A stretch of DNA of 64,000 nt from Oasisia sp. SBJ-2009 (GCA_964017155.1 OZ024855.1:3765690-3829689); one strand, 5' to 3'; shown: positions 9,001 through 24,100, numbered from the stretch's first letter. Numbers and translations are program-made. The notes: generated from the sequence alone by a model not told the origin.

Positions 9001-11576
9001 ATGTACAAGTCGGGCCCACCTCAATTTTGGTATTATAACTGTATCTTTGTCAACATTTGATACTTGATTTTGTTAATTCTATCAATTATAATCATCTTGC
9101 GCATATTTATGTTTTATAAACAGCGCGTCTTAGCAGACTTTTGAGGTCGAAAAGACAGCGCGGTCGGCATAAACAAACTGTTTATCGCTCATTTCGTATG
9201 CTCAGCGGAGTAACATGCACCGCTGCGCTTGCGACTGGCACAAATCGCGCTGTCTTTTCGACCTCAAAAGTTTGCCAAGACGCGCTGTTTATAAAACATA
9301 AATAAGCGCAAGATGATTATTATTGAATGAATTAATTTAATCAAGTGTCAAATGTTGGCACAAATACTGATATAATAGCAACATTGAGTTTGGTCCGACT
9401 TCTACATAAGTGCCAAATAGTGAAATACTGAAAACAAATTGAGAGAATACGTGCTTTTATGAGAGAGTGCGCGTGAAGGTACGCGCCCGCAAGTCTAGGC
9501 ATTTATGTACAAGTCGGGCCCACCTCAATTTTGGTATTATAACTGTATCTTTGTCAACATTTGATACTTGATTTTGTTAATTCTATCAATTATAATCATC
9601 TTGCGCATATTTATGTTTTATAAACAGCGCGTCTTAGCAGACTTTTGAGGTCGAAAAGACAGCGCGGTCGGCATAAACAAACTGTTTATCGCTCATTTCG
9701 TATGCTCAGCGGAGTAACATGCACCGCTGCGCTTGCGACTGGCACAAATCGCGCTGTCTTTTCGACCTCAAAAGTTTGCCAAGACGCGCTGTTTATAAAA
9801 CCTAAATACGCGCAAGATGATTATAATTGAATGAATTAATTTAATCAAGTATCAAATGTTGGCAAAAATACTGATATAATAGCAACATTGAGGTGGGTCC
9901 GACTTGTACATAAGTGCCAAATAGTGAAATACTGAAAACAAATTGAGAGTATACGTGCTTTTATGAGAGAGTGCGCGTGAAGGTACGAGCCCGCAAGTCT
10001 AGGCATTTATGTACAAGTCGGGCCCACCTCAATTTTGGTATTATAACTGTATCTTTGTCAACATTTGATACTTGATTTTGTTAATTCTATCAATTATAAT
10101 CATCTTGCGCATATTTATGTTTTATATACAGCGCGTCTTAGCAGACTTTTGAGGTCAAAAAGACAGCGCGGTCGGCATAAACAAACTGTTTATCGCTCAT
10201 TTCGTATGCTCAGCGGAATAACATGCACCGCTGCGCTTGCGACTGGCACAAATCGCGCTGTCTTTTCGACCTCAAAAGTTTGCCAAGACGCGCTGTTTAT
10301 AAAACATAAATACGCGCAAGATGATTATAATTGAATGAATTAATTTAATCAAGTATCAAATGTTGACAAATATACTGATATAATAGCAACATTGAGGTGG
10401 GTCCGACTTGTACATAAGTGCCAAATAGTGAAATACTGAAAACAAATTGAGAGTATACGTGCTTTTATGAGAGAGTGCGCGTGAAGGTACGCGCCCGCAA
10501 GTCTAGGCATTTATGTACAAGTCGGGCCCACCTCAATTTTGGTATTATAACTGTATCTTTGTCAACATTTGATACTTGATTTTGTTAATTCTATCAATTA
10601 TAATCATCTTGCGCATATTTATGTTTTATATACAGCGCGTCTTAGCAGACTTTTGAGGTCGAAAAGACAGCGCGGTCGGCATAAACAAACTGTTTATCGA
10701 TCATTTCGTATGCTCAGCGGAGTAACATGCACCGCTGCGCTTGCGACTGGCACAAATCGCGCTGTCTTTTCGACCTCAAAAGTTTGCCAAGACGCGCTGT
10801 TTATAAAACATAAATACGCGCAAGATGATTATAATTGAATGAATTAATTTAATCAAGTATCAAATGTTGGCAAACATACTGATATAATAGCAACATTGAG
10901 GTGGGTCCGACTTGTACATAAGTGCCAAATAGTGAAATACTGAAAACAAATTGAGAGTATACGTGCTTTTATAAGAGAGTGCGCGTGAAGGTACGAGCCC
11001 GCAAGTCTAGGCATTTATGTACAAGTCGGGCCCACCTCAATTTTGGTATTATAACTGTATCTTTGTCAACATTTGATACTTGATTTTGTTAATTCTATCA
11101 ATTATAATAATCTTGCGCATATTTATGTTTTATATACAGCGCGTCTTAGCAGACCTTTGAGGTCGAAAAGACAGCGCGGTCGGCATAAACAAACTGTTTA
11201 TCGCTCATTTCGTATGCTCAGCGGAATAACATGCACCGCTGCGCTTGCGACTGGCACAAATCGCGCTGTCTTTTCGACCTCAAAAGTTTGCCAAGACGCG
11301 CTGTTTATAAAACATAAATACGCGCAAGATGATTATAATTGAATGAATTAATTTAATCAAGTATCAAATGTTGACAAAAATACTGATATCATAGCAACAT
11401 TGAGGTGGGTCCGACTTGTACATAAGTGCCAAATAGTGAAATACTGAAAACAAATTGAGAGTATACGTGCTTTTATGAGAGAGTGCGCGTGAAGGTACGC
11501 GCCCGCAAGTGTTGGCACTTATGTACAAGTCGGGCCCACCTCAATTTTGGTATTATAACTGTATCTTTGTCAACAT
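6034..11576. repeat. 11-mer higher-order repeat A B C D E F B I J K H', copy 1 (5,543 bp)
   Basis: Starts: 6034 A, 6538 B, 7042 C, 7546 D, 8050 E, 8553 F, 9057 B, 9561 I, 10065 J, 10569 K, 11073 H'. The same series of types, again 5,543 bp, occurs at 19639-25181. The only type-level difference I see is the end of H, cctcaat here and cctaaat there. This is the best candidate for the main higher-order unit of the left part. Confidence 0.88.
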
Positions 11577-12583
11577 TTGATACTTGATTTTGTTAATTCT
11601 ATCAATTATAATCATCTTGCGCATATTTATGTTTTATATACAGCGCGTCTTAGCAGACTTTTGAGGTCAAAAAGACAGCGCGGTCGGCATAAACAAACTG
11701 TTTATCGCTCATTTCGTATGCTCAGCGGAATAACATGCACCGCTGCGCTTGCGACTGGCACAAATCGCGCTGTCTTTTCGACCTCAAAAGTTTGCCAAGA
11801 CGCGCTGTTTATAAAACATAAATACGCGCAAGATGATTATAATTGAATAAATTAATTTAATCAAGTATCAAATGTTGACAAATATACTGATATAATAGCA
11901 ACATTGAGGTGGGTCCGACTTGTACATAAGTGCCAAATAGTGAAATACTGAAAACAAATTGAGAGTATACGTGCTTTTATGAGAGAGTGCGCGTGAAGGT
12001 ACGCGCCCGCAAGTCTAGGCATTTATGTACAAGTCGGGCCCACCTCAATTTTGGTATTATAACTGTATCTTTGTCAACATTTGATACTTGATTTTGTTAA
12101 TTCTATCAATTATAATCATCTTGCGCATATTTATGTTTTATATACAGCGCGTCTTAGCAGACTTTTGAAGTCGAAAAGACAGCGCGTTCGGCATAAACAA
12201 ACTGTTTATCGCTCATTTCGTATGCTCAGCGGAGTAACATGCACCGCTGCGCTTGCGACTGGCACAAATCGCGCTGTCTTTTCGACCTCAAAAGTTTGCC
12301 AAGACGCGCTGTTTATAAAACATAAATACGCGCAAGATGATTATAATTGAATGAATTAATTTAATCAAGTATCAAATGTTGGCAAAAATACAGATATAAT
12401 AGCAACATTGAGGTGGGTCCGACTTGTACATAAGTGCCAAATAGTGAAATACTGAAAACAATTGAGAGTATACGTGCTTTTATGAGAGAGTGCGCGTGAA
12501 GGTACGCGCCCGCAAGTGTTGGCACTTATGTACAAGTCGGGCCCACCTAAATTTTGGTATAATAACTCTATCTTTGCCAACAT
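8553..12583. repeat. Octamer F B I J K H' J' E, copy 1 (4,031 bp)
   Basis: Starts: 8553, 9057, 9561, 10065, 10569, 11073, 11577, 12081. J' carries gaataaat. The E at 12081 has tctatcaat, where other E monomers have tctattaat. The unit overlaps the tail of the 11-mer and is followed directly by a second copy. Confidence 0.9.
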
Positions 12584-15500
12584 TTGATACTTGATTTTGT
12601 TCGTTCTATCAATTATAATCATCTTGCGCATATTTATGTTTTATATACAGCGCGTCTTAGCAGACTTTTGAGGTCGAAAAGACAGCGCGGTCGGCATAAA
12701 CAAACTGTTTATCGCTCATTTCGTACGCTCAGCGGAGTAACATGCACCGCTGCGCTTGCGACTGGCACAAATCGCGCTGTCTTTTCGACCTCAAAAGTTT
12801 GCCAAGACGCGCTGTTTATAAAACATAAATAAGCGCAAGATGATTATTATTGAATGAATTAATTTAATAAAGTGTCAAATGTTGGCACAAATACTGATAT
12901 AATAGCAACATTGAGTTTGGTCCGACTTCTACATAAGTGCCAAATAGTGAAATACTGAAAACAAATTGAGAGAATACGTGCTTTTATGAGAGAGTGCGCG
13001 TGAAGGTACGCGCCCGCAAGTCTAGGCATTTATGTACAAGTCGGGCCCACCTCAATTTTGGTATTATAACTGTATCTTTGTCAACATTTGATACTTGATT
13101 TTGTTAATTCTATCAATTATAATCATCTTGCGCATATTTATGTTTTATAAACAGCGCGTTTTAGCAGACTTTTGAGGTCGAAAAGACAGCGCGGTCGGCA
13201 TAAACAAACTGTTTATCGCTCATTTCGTATGCTCAGCGGAGTAACATGCACCGCTGCGCTTGCGACTGGCACAAATCGCGCTGTCTTTTCGACCTCAAAA
13301 GTTTGCCAAGACGCGCTGTTTATAAAACATAAATAAGCGCAAGATGATTATTATTGAATGAATTAATTTAATCAAGTGTCAAATGTTGGCACAAATACTG
13401 ATATAATAGCAACATTGAGTTTGGTCCGACTTCTACATAAGTGCCAAATAGTGAAATACTGAAAACAAATTGAGAGAATACGTGCTTTTATGAGAGAGTG
13501 CGCGTGAAGGTACGCGCCCGCAAGTCTAGGCATTTATGTACAAGTCGGGCCCACCTCAATTTTGGTATTATAACTGTATCTTTGTCAACATTTGATACTT
13601 GATTTTGTTAATTCTATCAATTATAATCATCTTGCGCATATTTATGTTTTATAAACAGCGCGTCTTAGCAGACTTTTGAGGTCGAAAAGACAGCGCGGTC
13701 GGCATAAACAAACTGTTTATCGCTCATTTCGTATGCTCAGCGGAGTAACATGCACCGCTGCGCTTGCGACTGGCACAAATCGCGCTGTCTTTTCGACCTC
13801 AAAAGTTTGCCAAGACGCGCTGTTTATAAAACCTAAATACGCGCAAGATGATTATAATTGAATGAATTAATTTAATCAAGTATCAAATGTTGGCAAAAAT
13901 ACTGATATAATAGCAACATTGAGGTGGGTCCGACTTGTACATAAGTGCCAAATAGTGAAATACTGAAAACAAATTGAGAGTATACGTGCTTTTATGAGAG
14001 AGTGCGCGTGAAGGTACGAGCCCGCAAGTCTAGGCATTTATGTACAAGTCGGGCCCACCTCAATTTTGGTATTATAACTGTATCTTTGTCAACATTTGAT
14101 ACTTGATTTTGTTAATTCTATCAATTATAATCATCTTGCGCATATTTATGTTTTATATACAGCGCGTCTTAGCAGACTTTTGAGGTCAAAAAGACAGCGC
14201 GGTCGGCATAAACAAACTGTTTATCGCTCATTTCGTATGCTCAGCGGAATAACATGCACCGCTGCGCTTGCGACTGGCACAAATCGCGCTGTCTTTTCGA
14301 CCTCAAAAGTTTGCCAAGACGCGCTGTTTATAAAACATAAATACGCGCAAGATGATTATAATTGAATGAATTAATTTAATCAAGTATCAAATGTTGACAA
14401 ATATACTGATATAATAGCAACATTGAGGTGGGTCCGACTTGTACATAAGTGCCAAATAGTGAAATACTGAAAACAAATTGAGAGTATACGTGCTTTTATG
14501 AGAGAGTGCGCGTGAAGGTACGCGCCCGCAAGTCTAGGCATTTATGTACAAGTCGGGCCCACCTCAATTTTGGTATTATAACTGTATCTTTGTCAACATT
14601 TGATACTTGATTTTGTTAATTCTATCAATTATAATCATCTTGCGCATATTTATGTTTTATATACAGCGCGTCTTAGCAGACTTTTGAGGTCGAAAAGACA
14701 GCGCGGTCGGCATAAACAAACTGTTTATCGATCATTTCGTATGCTCAGCGGAGTAACATGCACCGCTGCGCTTGCGACTGGCACAAATCGCGCTGTCTTT
14801 TCGACCTCAAAAGTTTGCCAAGACGCGCTGTTTATAAAACATAAATACGCGCAAGATGATTATAATTGAATGAATTAATTTAATCAAGTATCAAATGTTG
14901 GCAAACATACTGATATAATAGCAACATTGAGGTGGGTCCGACTTGTACATAAGTGCCAAATAGTGAAATACTGAAAACAAATTGAGAGTATACGTGCTTT
15001 TATAAGAGAGTGCGCGTGAAGGTACGAGCCCGCAAGTCTAGGCATTTATGTACAAGTCGGGCCCACCTCAATTTTGGTATTATAACTGTATCTTTGTCAA
15101 CATTTGATACTTGATTTTGTTAATTCTATCAATTATAATAATCTTGCGCATATTTATGTTTTATATACAGCGCGTCTTAGCAGACCTTTGAGGTCGAAAA
15201 GACAGCGCGGTCGGCATAAACAAACTGTTTATCGCTCATTTCGTATGCTCAGCGGAATAACATGCACCGCTGCGCTTGCGACTGGCACAAATCGCGCTGT
15301 CTTTTCGACCTCAAAAGTTTGCCAAGACGCGCTGTTTATAAAACATAAATACGCGCAAGATGATTATAATTGAATGAATTAATTTAATCAAGTATCAAAT
15401 GTTGACAAAAATACTGATATCATAGCAACATTGAGGTGGGTCCGACTTGTACATAAGTGCCAAATAGTGAAATACTGAAAACAAATTGAGAGTATACGTG

Positions 15501-16614
15501 CTTTTATGAGAGAGTGCGCGTGAAGGTACGCGCCCGCAAGTGTTGGCACTTATGTACAAGTCGGGCCCACCTCAATTTTGGTATTATAACTGTATCTTTG
15601 TCAACATTTGATACTTGATTTTGTTAATTCTATCAATTATAATCATCTTGCGCATATTTATGTTTTATATACAGCGCGTCTTAGCAGACTTTTGAGGTCA
15701 AAAAGACAGCGCGGTCGGCATAAACAAACTGTTTATCGCTCATTTCGTATGCTCAGCGGAATAACATGCACCGCTGCGCTTGCGACTGGCACAAATCGCG
15801 CTGTCTTTTCGACCTCAAAAGTTTGCCAAGACGCGCTGTTTATAAAACATAAATACGCGCAAGATGATTATAATTGAATAAATTAATTTAATCAAGTATC
15901 AAATGTTGACAAATATACTGATATAATAGCAACATTGAGGTGGGTCCGACTTGTACATAAGTGCCAAATAGTGAAATACTGAAAACAAATTGAGAGTATA
16001 CGTGCTTTTATGAGAGAGTGCGCGTGAAGGTACGCGCCCGCAAGTCTAGGCATTTATGTACAAGTCGGGCCCACCTCAATTTTGGTATTATAACTGTATC
16101 TTTGTCAACATTTGATACTTGATTTTGTTAATTCTATCAATTATAATCATCTTGCGCATATTTATGTTTTATATACAGCGCGTCTTAGCAGACTTTTGAA
16201 GTCGAAAAGACAGCGCGTTCGGCATAAACAAACTGTTTATCGCTCATTTCGTATGCTCAGCGGAGTAACATGCACCGCTGCGCTTGCGACTGGCACAAAT
16301 CGCGCTGTCTTTTCGACCTCAAAAGTTTGCCAAGACGCGCTGTTTATAAAACATAAATACGCGCAAGATGATTATAATTGAATGAATTAATTTAATCAAG
16401 TATCAAATGTTGGCAAAAATACAGATATAATAGCAACATTGAGGTGGGTCCGACTTGTACATAAGTGCCAAATAGTGAAATACTGAAAACAATTGAGAGT
16501 ATACGTGCTTTTATGAGAGAGTGCGCGTGAAGGTACGCGCCCGCAGTGTTGGCACTTATGTACAAGTCGGGCCCACCCTAAATTTTGGTATAATAACTCT
16601 ATCTTTGCCAACAT
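12584..16614. repeat. Octamer F B I J K H' J' E, copy 2 (4,031 bp)
   Basis: Starts: 12584, 13088, 13592, 14096, 14600, 15104, 15608, 16112. It repeats copy 1 type by type, including gaataaat in J' and tctatcaat in E. Differences are few: gcgcgtttta near 13157 and the two one-base indels in the last E. Confidence 0.9.
16112..16614. repeat. Type E monomer with two compensating one-base indels
   Basis: Besides the usual acaattgag deletion, this copy reads ccgcagtgtt near 16541-16550 (one a missing) and cccaccctaa near 16572-16580 (one extra c). The net length stays 503 bp. No other monomer shows either change. Both are in short homopolymers, so consensus error is as likely as real mutation. Confidence 0.85.
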
Positions 16615-19600
16615 TTGATACTTGATTTTGTTCGTTCTATCAATTATAATCATCTTGCGCATATTTATGTTTTATATACAGCGCGTCTTAGCAGACTTTT
16701 GAGGTCGAAAAGACAGCGCGGTCGGCATAAACAAACTGTTTATCGCTCATTTCGTACGCTCAGCGGAGTAACATGCACCGCTGCGCTTGCGACTGGCACA
16801 AATCGCGCTGTCTTTTCGACCTCAAAAGTTTGCCAAGACGCGCTGTTTATAAAACATAAATAAGCGCAAGATGATTATTATTGAATGAATTAATTTAATC
16901 AAGTGTCAAATGTTGGCACAAATACTGATATAATAGCAACATTGAGTTTGGTCCGACTTCTACATAAGTGCCAAATAGTGAAATACTGAAAACAAATTGA
17001 GAGAATACGTGCTTTTATGAGAGAGTGCGCGTGAATGTACGCGCCCGCAAGTCTAGGCATTAATGTACAAGTCGGGCCCACCTCAATTTTGGTATTATAA
17101 CTGTATCTTTGTCAACATTTGATACTTGATTTTGTTAATTCTATCAATTATAATCATCTTGCGCATATTTATGTTTTATAAACAGCGCGTCTTAGCAGAC
17201 TTTTGAGGTCGAAAAGACAGCGCGGTCGGCATAAACAAACTGTTTATCGCTCATTTCGTATGCTCAGCGGAGTAACATGCACCGCTGCGCTTGCGACTGG
17301 CACAAATCGCGCTGTCTTTTCGACCTCAAAAGTTTGCCAAGACGCGCTGTTTATAAAACATAAATAAGCGCAAGATGATTATTATTGAATGAATTAATTT
17401 AATCAAGTGTCAAATGTTGGCACAAATACTGATATAATAGCAACATTGAGTTTGGTCCGACTTCTACATAAGTGCCAAATAGTGAAATACTGAAAACAAA
17501 TTGAGAGAATACGTGCTTTTATGAGAGAGTGCGCGTGAAGGTACGCGCCCGCAAGTCTAGGCATTTATGTACAAGTCGGGCCCACCTCAATTTTGGTATT
17601 ATAACTGTATCTTTGTCAACATTTGATACTTGATTTTGTTAATTCTATCAATTATAATCATCTTGCGCATATTTATGTTTTATAAACAGCGCGTCTTAGC
17701 AGACTTTTGAGGTCGAAAAGACAGCGCGGTCGGCATAAACAAACTGTTTATCGCTCATTTCGTATGCTCAGCGGAGTAACATGCACCGCTGCGCTTGCGA
17801 CTGGCACAAATCGCGCTGTCTTTTCGACCTCAAAAGTTTGCCAAGACGCGCTGTTTATAAAACCTAAATACGCGCAAGATGATTATAATTGAATGAATTA
17901 ATTTAATCAAGTATCAAATGTTGGCAAAAATACTGATATAATAGCAACATTGAGGTGGGTCCGACTTGTACATAAGTGCCAAATAGTGAAATACTGAACA
18001 CAAATTGAGAGTATACGTGCTTTTATGAGAGAGTGCGCGTGAAGGTACGCGCCCGCAAGTGTTGGCACTTATGTACAAGTCGGGCCCACCTAAATTTTGG
18101 TATAATAACTCTATCTTTGCCAACATTTGATACTTGATTTTGTTCGTTCTATCAATTATAATCATCTTGCGCATATTTATGTTTTATATACAGCGCGTCT
18201 TAGCAGACTTTTGAGGTCGAAAAGACAGCGCGGTCGGCATAAACAAACTGTTTATCGCTCATTTCGTACGCTCAGCGGAGTAACATGCACCGCTGCGCTT
18301 GCGACTGGCACAAATCGCGCTGTCTTTTCGACCTCAAAAGTTTGCCAAGACGCGCTGTTTATAAAACATAAATAAGCGCAAGATGATTATTATTGAATGA
18401 ATTAATTTAATCAAGTGTCAAATGTTGGCACAAATACTGATATAATAGCAACATTGAGTTTGGTCCGACTTCTACATAAGTGCCAAATAGTGAAATACTG
18501 AAAACAAATTGAGAGAATACGTGCTTTTATGAGAGAGTGCGCGTGAATGTACGCGCCCGCAAGTCTAGGCATTAATGTACAAGTCGGGCCCACCTCAATT
18601 TTGGTATTATAACTGTATCTTTGTCAACATTTGATACTTGATTTTGTTAATTCTATCAATTATAATCATCTTGCGCATATTTATGTTTTATAAACAGCGC
18701 GTCTTAGCAGACTTTTGAGGTCGAAAAGACAGCGCGGTCGGCATAAACAAACTGTTTATCGCTCATTTCGTATGCTCAGCGGAGTAACATGCACCGCTGC
18801 GCTTGCGACTGGCACAAATCGCGCTGTCTTTTCGACCTCAAAAGTTTGCCAAGACGCGCTGTTTATAAAACATAAATAAGCGCAAGATGATTATTATTGA
18901 ATGAATTAATTTAATCAAGTGTCAAATGTTGGCACAAATACTGATATAATAGCAACATTGAGTTTGGTCCGACTTCTACATAAGTGCCAAATAGTGAAAT
19001 ACTGAAAACAAATTGAGAGAATACGTGCTTTTATGAGAGAGTGCGCGTGAAGGTACGCGCCCGCAAGTCTAGGCATTTATGTACAAGTCGGGCCCACCTC
19101 AATTTTGGTATTATAACTGTATCTTTGTCAACATTTGATACTTGATTTTGTTAATTCTATCAATTATAATCATCTTGCGCATATTTATGTTTTATAAACA
19201 GCGCGTCTTAGCAGACTTTTGAGGTCGAAAAGACAGCGCGGTCGGCATAAACAAACTGTTTATCGCTCATTTCGTATGCTCAGCGGAGTAACATGCACCG
19301 CTGCGCTTGCGACTGGCACAAATCGCGCTGTCTTTTCGACCTCAAAAGTTTGCCAAGACGCGCTGTTTATAAAACCTAAATACGCGCAAGATGATTATAA
19401 TTGAATGAATTAATTTAATCAAGTATCAAATGTTGGCAAAAATACTGATATAATAGCAACATTGAGGTGGGTCCGACTTGTACATAAGTGCCAAATAGTG
19501 AAATACTGAACACAAATTGAGAGTATACGTGCTTTTATGAGAGAGTGCGCGTGAAGGTACGCGCCCGCAAGTGTTGGCACTTATGTACAAGTCGGGCCCA

Positions 19601-21150
19601 CCTAAATTTTGGTATAATAACTCTATCTTTGCCAACATTTGATACTTGATTTTGTTCGTTCTATCAATTATAATCATCTTGCGCATATTTATGTTTTATA
19701 TACAGCGCGTCTTAGCAGACTTTTGAGGTCGAAAAGACAGCGCGGTCGGCATAAACAAACTGTTTATCGCTCATTTCGTACGCTCAGCGGAGTAACATGC
19801 ACCGCTGCGCTTGCGACTGGCACAAATCGCGCTGTCTTTTCGACCTCAAAAGTTTGCCAAGACGCGCTGTTTATAAAACATAAATAAGCGCAAGATGATT
19901 ATTATTGAATGAATTAATTTAATCAAGTGTCAAATGTTGGCACAAATACTGATATAATAGCAACATTGAGTTTGGTCCGACTTCTACATAAGTGCCAAAT
20001 AGTGAAATACTGAAAACAAATTGAGAGAATACGTGCTTTTATGAGAGAGTGCGCGTGAATGTACGCGCCCGCAAGTCTAGGCATTAATGTACAAGTCGGG
20101 CCCACCTCAATTTTGGTATTATAACTGTATCTTTGTCAACATTTGATACTTGATTTTGTTAATTCTATCAATTATAATCATCTTGCGCATATTTATGTTT
20201 TATAAACAGCGCGTCTTAGCAGACTTTTGAGGTCGAAAAGACAGCGCGGTCGGCATAAACAAACTGTTTATCGCTCATTTCGTATGCTCAGCGGAGTAAC
20301 ATGCACCGCTGCGCTTGCGACTGGCACAAATCGCGCTGTCTTTTCGACCTCAAAAGTTTGCCAAGACGCGCTGTTTATAAAACATAAATAAGCGCAAGAT
20401 GATTATTATTGAATGAATTAATTTAATCAAGTGTCAAATGTTGGCACAAATACTGATATAATAGCAACATTGAGTTTGGTCCGACTTCTACATAAGTGCC
20501 AAATAGTGAAATACTGAAAACAAATTGAGAGAATACGTGCTTTTATGAGAGAGTGCGCGTGAAGGTACGCGCCCGCAAGTCTAGGCATTTATGTACAAGT
20601 CGGGCCCACCTCAATTTTGGTATTATAACTGTATCTTTGTCAACATTTGATACTTGATTTTGTTAATTCTATCAATTATAATCATCTTGCGCATATTTAT
20701 GTTTTATAAACAGCGCGTCTTAGCAGACTTTTGAGGTCGAAAAGACAGCGCGGTCGGCATAAACAAACTGTTTATCGCTCATTTCGTATGCTCAGCGGAG
20801 TAACATGCACCGCTGCGCTTGCGACTGGCACAAATCGCGCTGTCTTTTCGACCTCAAAAGTTTGCCAAGACGCGCTGTTTATAAAACCTAAATACGCGCA
20901 AGATGATTATAATTGAATGAATTAATTTAATCAAGTATCAAATGTTGGCAAAAATACTGATATAATAGCAACATTGAGGTGGGTCCGACTTGTACATAAG
21001 TGCCAAATAGTGAAATACTGAACACAAATTGAGAGTATACGTGCTTTTATGAGAGAGTGCGCGTGAAGGTACGCGCCCGCAAGTGTTGGCACTTATGTAC
21101 AAGTCGGGCCCACCTAAATTTTGGTATAATAACTCTATCTTTGCCAACAT
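16615..21150. repeat. Trimer A B C repeated three times (1,512-bp period)
   Basis: Starts: 16615, 17119, 17623; 18127, 18631, 19135; 19639, 20143, 20647. Each A carries gaatgtac and cattaatg, and each C carries gaacacaaat. The three copies look identical at all diagnostic sites. The third copy is also the start of the second 11-mer. Confidence 0.92.
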
Positions 21151-24100
21151 TTGATACTTGATTTTGTTCGTTCTATCAATTATAATCATCTTGCGCATAT
21201 TTATGTTTTATATACAGCGCGTCTTAGCAGACTTTTGAGGTCGAAAAGACAGCGCGGTCGGCATAAACAAACTGTTTATCGATCATTTCGTATGCTCAGC
21301 GGAGTAACATGCACCGCTGCGCTTGCGACTGGCACAAATCGCGCTGTCTTTTCGACCTCAAAAGTTTGCCAAGACGCGCTGTTTATAAAACATAAATACG
21401 CGCAAGATGATTATAATTGAATGAATTAATTTAATCAAGTATCAAATGTTGGCAAAAATACTGATATAATAGCAACATTGAGGTGGGTCCGACTTGTACA
21501 TAAGTGCCAAATAGTGAAATACTGAAAACAAATTGAGAGTATACGTGCTTTTATAAGAGAGTGCGCGTGAAGGTACGAGCCCGCAAGTCTAGGCATTTAT
21601 GTACAAGTCGGGCCCACCTCAATTTTGGTATTATAACTGTATCTTTGCCAACATTTGATACTTGATTTTGTTAATTCTATTAATTATAATCATCTTGCGC
21701 ATATTTATGTTTTATATACAGCGCGTCTTAGCAGACTTTTGAAGTCGAAAAGACAGCGCGTTCGGCATAAACAAACTGTTTATCGCTCATTTCGTATGCT
21801 CAGCGGAGTAACATGCACCGCTGCGCTTGCGACTGGCACAAATCGCGCTGTCTTTTCGACCTCAAAAGTTTGCCAAGACGCGCTGTTTATAAAACATAAA
21901 TACGCGCAAGATGATTATAATTGAATGAATTAATTTAATCAAGTATCAAATGTTGGCAAAAATACAGATATAATAGCAACATTGAGGTGGGTCCGACTTG
22001 TACATAAGTGCCAAATAGTGAAATACTGAAAACAATTGAGAGTATACGTGCTTTTATGAGAGAGTGCGCGTGAAGGTACGCGCCCGCAAGTGTTGGCACT
22101 TATGTACAAGTCGGGCCCACCTAAATTTTGGTATAATAACTCTATCTTTGCCAACATTTGATACTTGATTTTGTTCGTTCTATCAATTATAATCATCTTG
22201 CGCATATTTATGTTTTATATACAGCGCGTCTTAGCAGACTTTTGAGGTCGAAAAGACAGCGCGGTCGGCATAAACAAACTGTTTATCGCTCATTTCGTAC
22301 GCTCAGCGGAGTAACATGCACCGCTGCGCTTGCGACTGGCACAAATCGCGCTGTCTTTTCGACCTCAAAAGTTTGCCAAGACGCGCTGTTTATAAAACAT
22401 AAATAAGCGCAAGATGATTATTATTGAATGAATTAATTTAATAAAGTGTCAAATGTTGGCACAAATACTGATATAATAGCAACATTGAGTTTGGTCCGAC
22501 TTCTACATAAGTGCCAAATAGTGAAATACTGAAAACAAATTGAGAGAATACGTGCTTTTATGAGAGAGTGCGCGTGAAGGTACGCGCCCGCAAGTCTAGG
22601 CATTTATGTACAAGTCGGGCCCACCTCAATTTTGGTATTATAACTGTATCTTTGTCAACATTTGATACTTGATTTTGTTAATTCTATCAATTATAATCAT
22701 CTTGCGCATATTTATGTTTTATAAACAGCGCGTCTTAGCAGACTTTTGAGGTCGAAAAGACAGCGCGGTCGGCATAAACAAACTGTTTATCGCTCATTTC
22801 GTATGCTCAGCGGAGTAACATGCACCGCTGCGCTTGCGACTGGCACAAATCGCGCTGTCTTTTCGACCTCAAAAGTTTGCCAAGACGCGCTGTTTATAAA
22901 ACATAAATAAGCGCAAGATGATTATTATTGAATGAATTAATTTAATCAAGTGTCAAATGTTGGCACAAATACTGATATAATAGCAACATTGAGTTTGGTC
23001 CGACTTCTACATAAGTGCCAAATAGTGAAATACTGAAAACAAATTGAGAGAATACGTGCTTTTATGAGAGAGTGCGCGTGAAGGTACGCGCCCGCAAGTC
23101 TAGGCATTTATGTACAAGTCGGGCCCACCTCAATTTTGGTATTATAACTGTATCTTTGTCAACATTTGATACTTGATTTTGTTAATTCTATCAATTATAA
23201 TCATCTTGCGCATATTTATGTTTTATAAACAGCGCGTCTTAGCAGACTTTTGAGGTCGAAAAGACAGCGCGGTCGGCATAAACAAACTGTTTATCGCTCA
23301 TTTCGTATGCTCAGCGGAGTAACATGCACCGCTGCGCTTGCGACTGGCACAAATCGCGCTGTCTTTTCGACCTCAAAAGTTTGCCAAGACGCGCTGTTTA
23401 TAAAACCTAAATACGCGCAAGATGATTATAATTGAATGAATTAATTTAATCAAGTATCAAATGTTGGCAAAAATACTGATATAATAGCAACATTGAGGTG
23501 GGTCCGACTTGTACATAAGTGCCAAATAGTGAAATACTGAAAACAAATTGAGAGTATACGTGCTTTTATGAGAGAGTGCGCGTGAAGGTACGAGCCCGCA
23601 AGTCTAGGCATTTATGTACAAGTCGGGCCCACCTCAATTTTGGTATTATAACTGTATCTTTGTCAACATTTGATACTTGATTTTGTTAATTCTATCAATT
23701 ATAATCATCTTGCGCATATTTATGTTTTATATACAGCGCGTCTTAGCAGACTTTTGAGGTCAAAAAGACAGCGCGGTCGGCATAAACAAACTGTTTATCG
23801 CTCATTTCGTATGCTCAGCGGAATAACATGCACCGCTGCGCTTGCGACTGGCACAAATCGCGCTGTCTTTTCGACCTCAAAAGTTTGCCAAGACGCGCTG
23901 TTTATAAAACATAAATACGCGCAAGATGATTATAATTGAATGAATTAATTTAATCAAGTATCAAATGTTGACAAATATACTGATATAATAGCAACATTGA
24001 GGTGGGTCCGACTTGTACATAAGTGCCAAATAGTGAAATACTGAAAACAAATTGAGAGTATACGTGCTTTTATGAGAGAGTGCGCGTGAAGGTACGCGCC

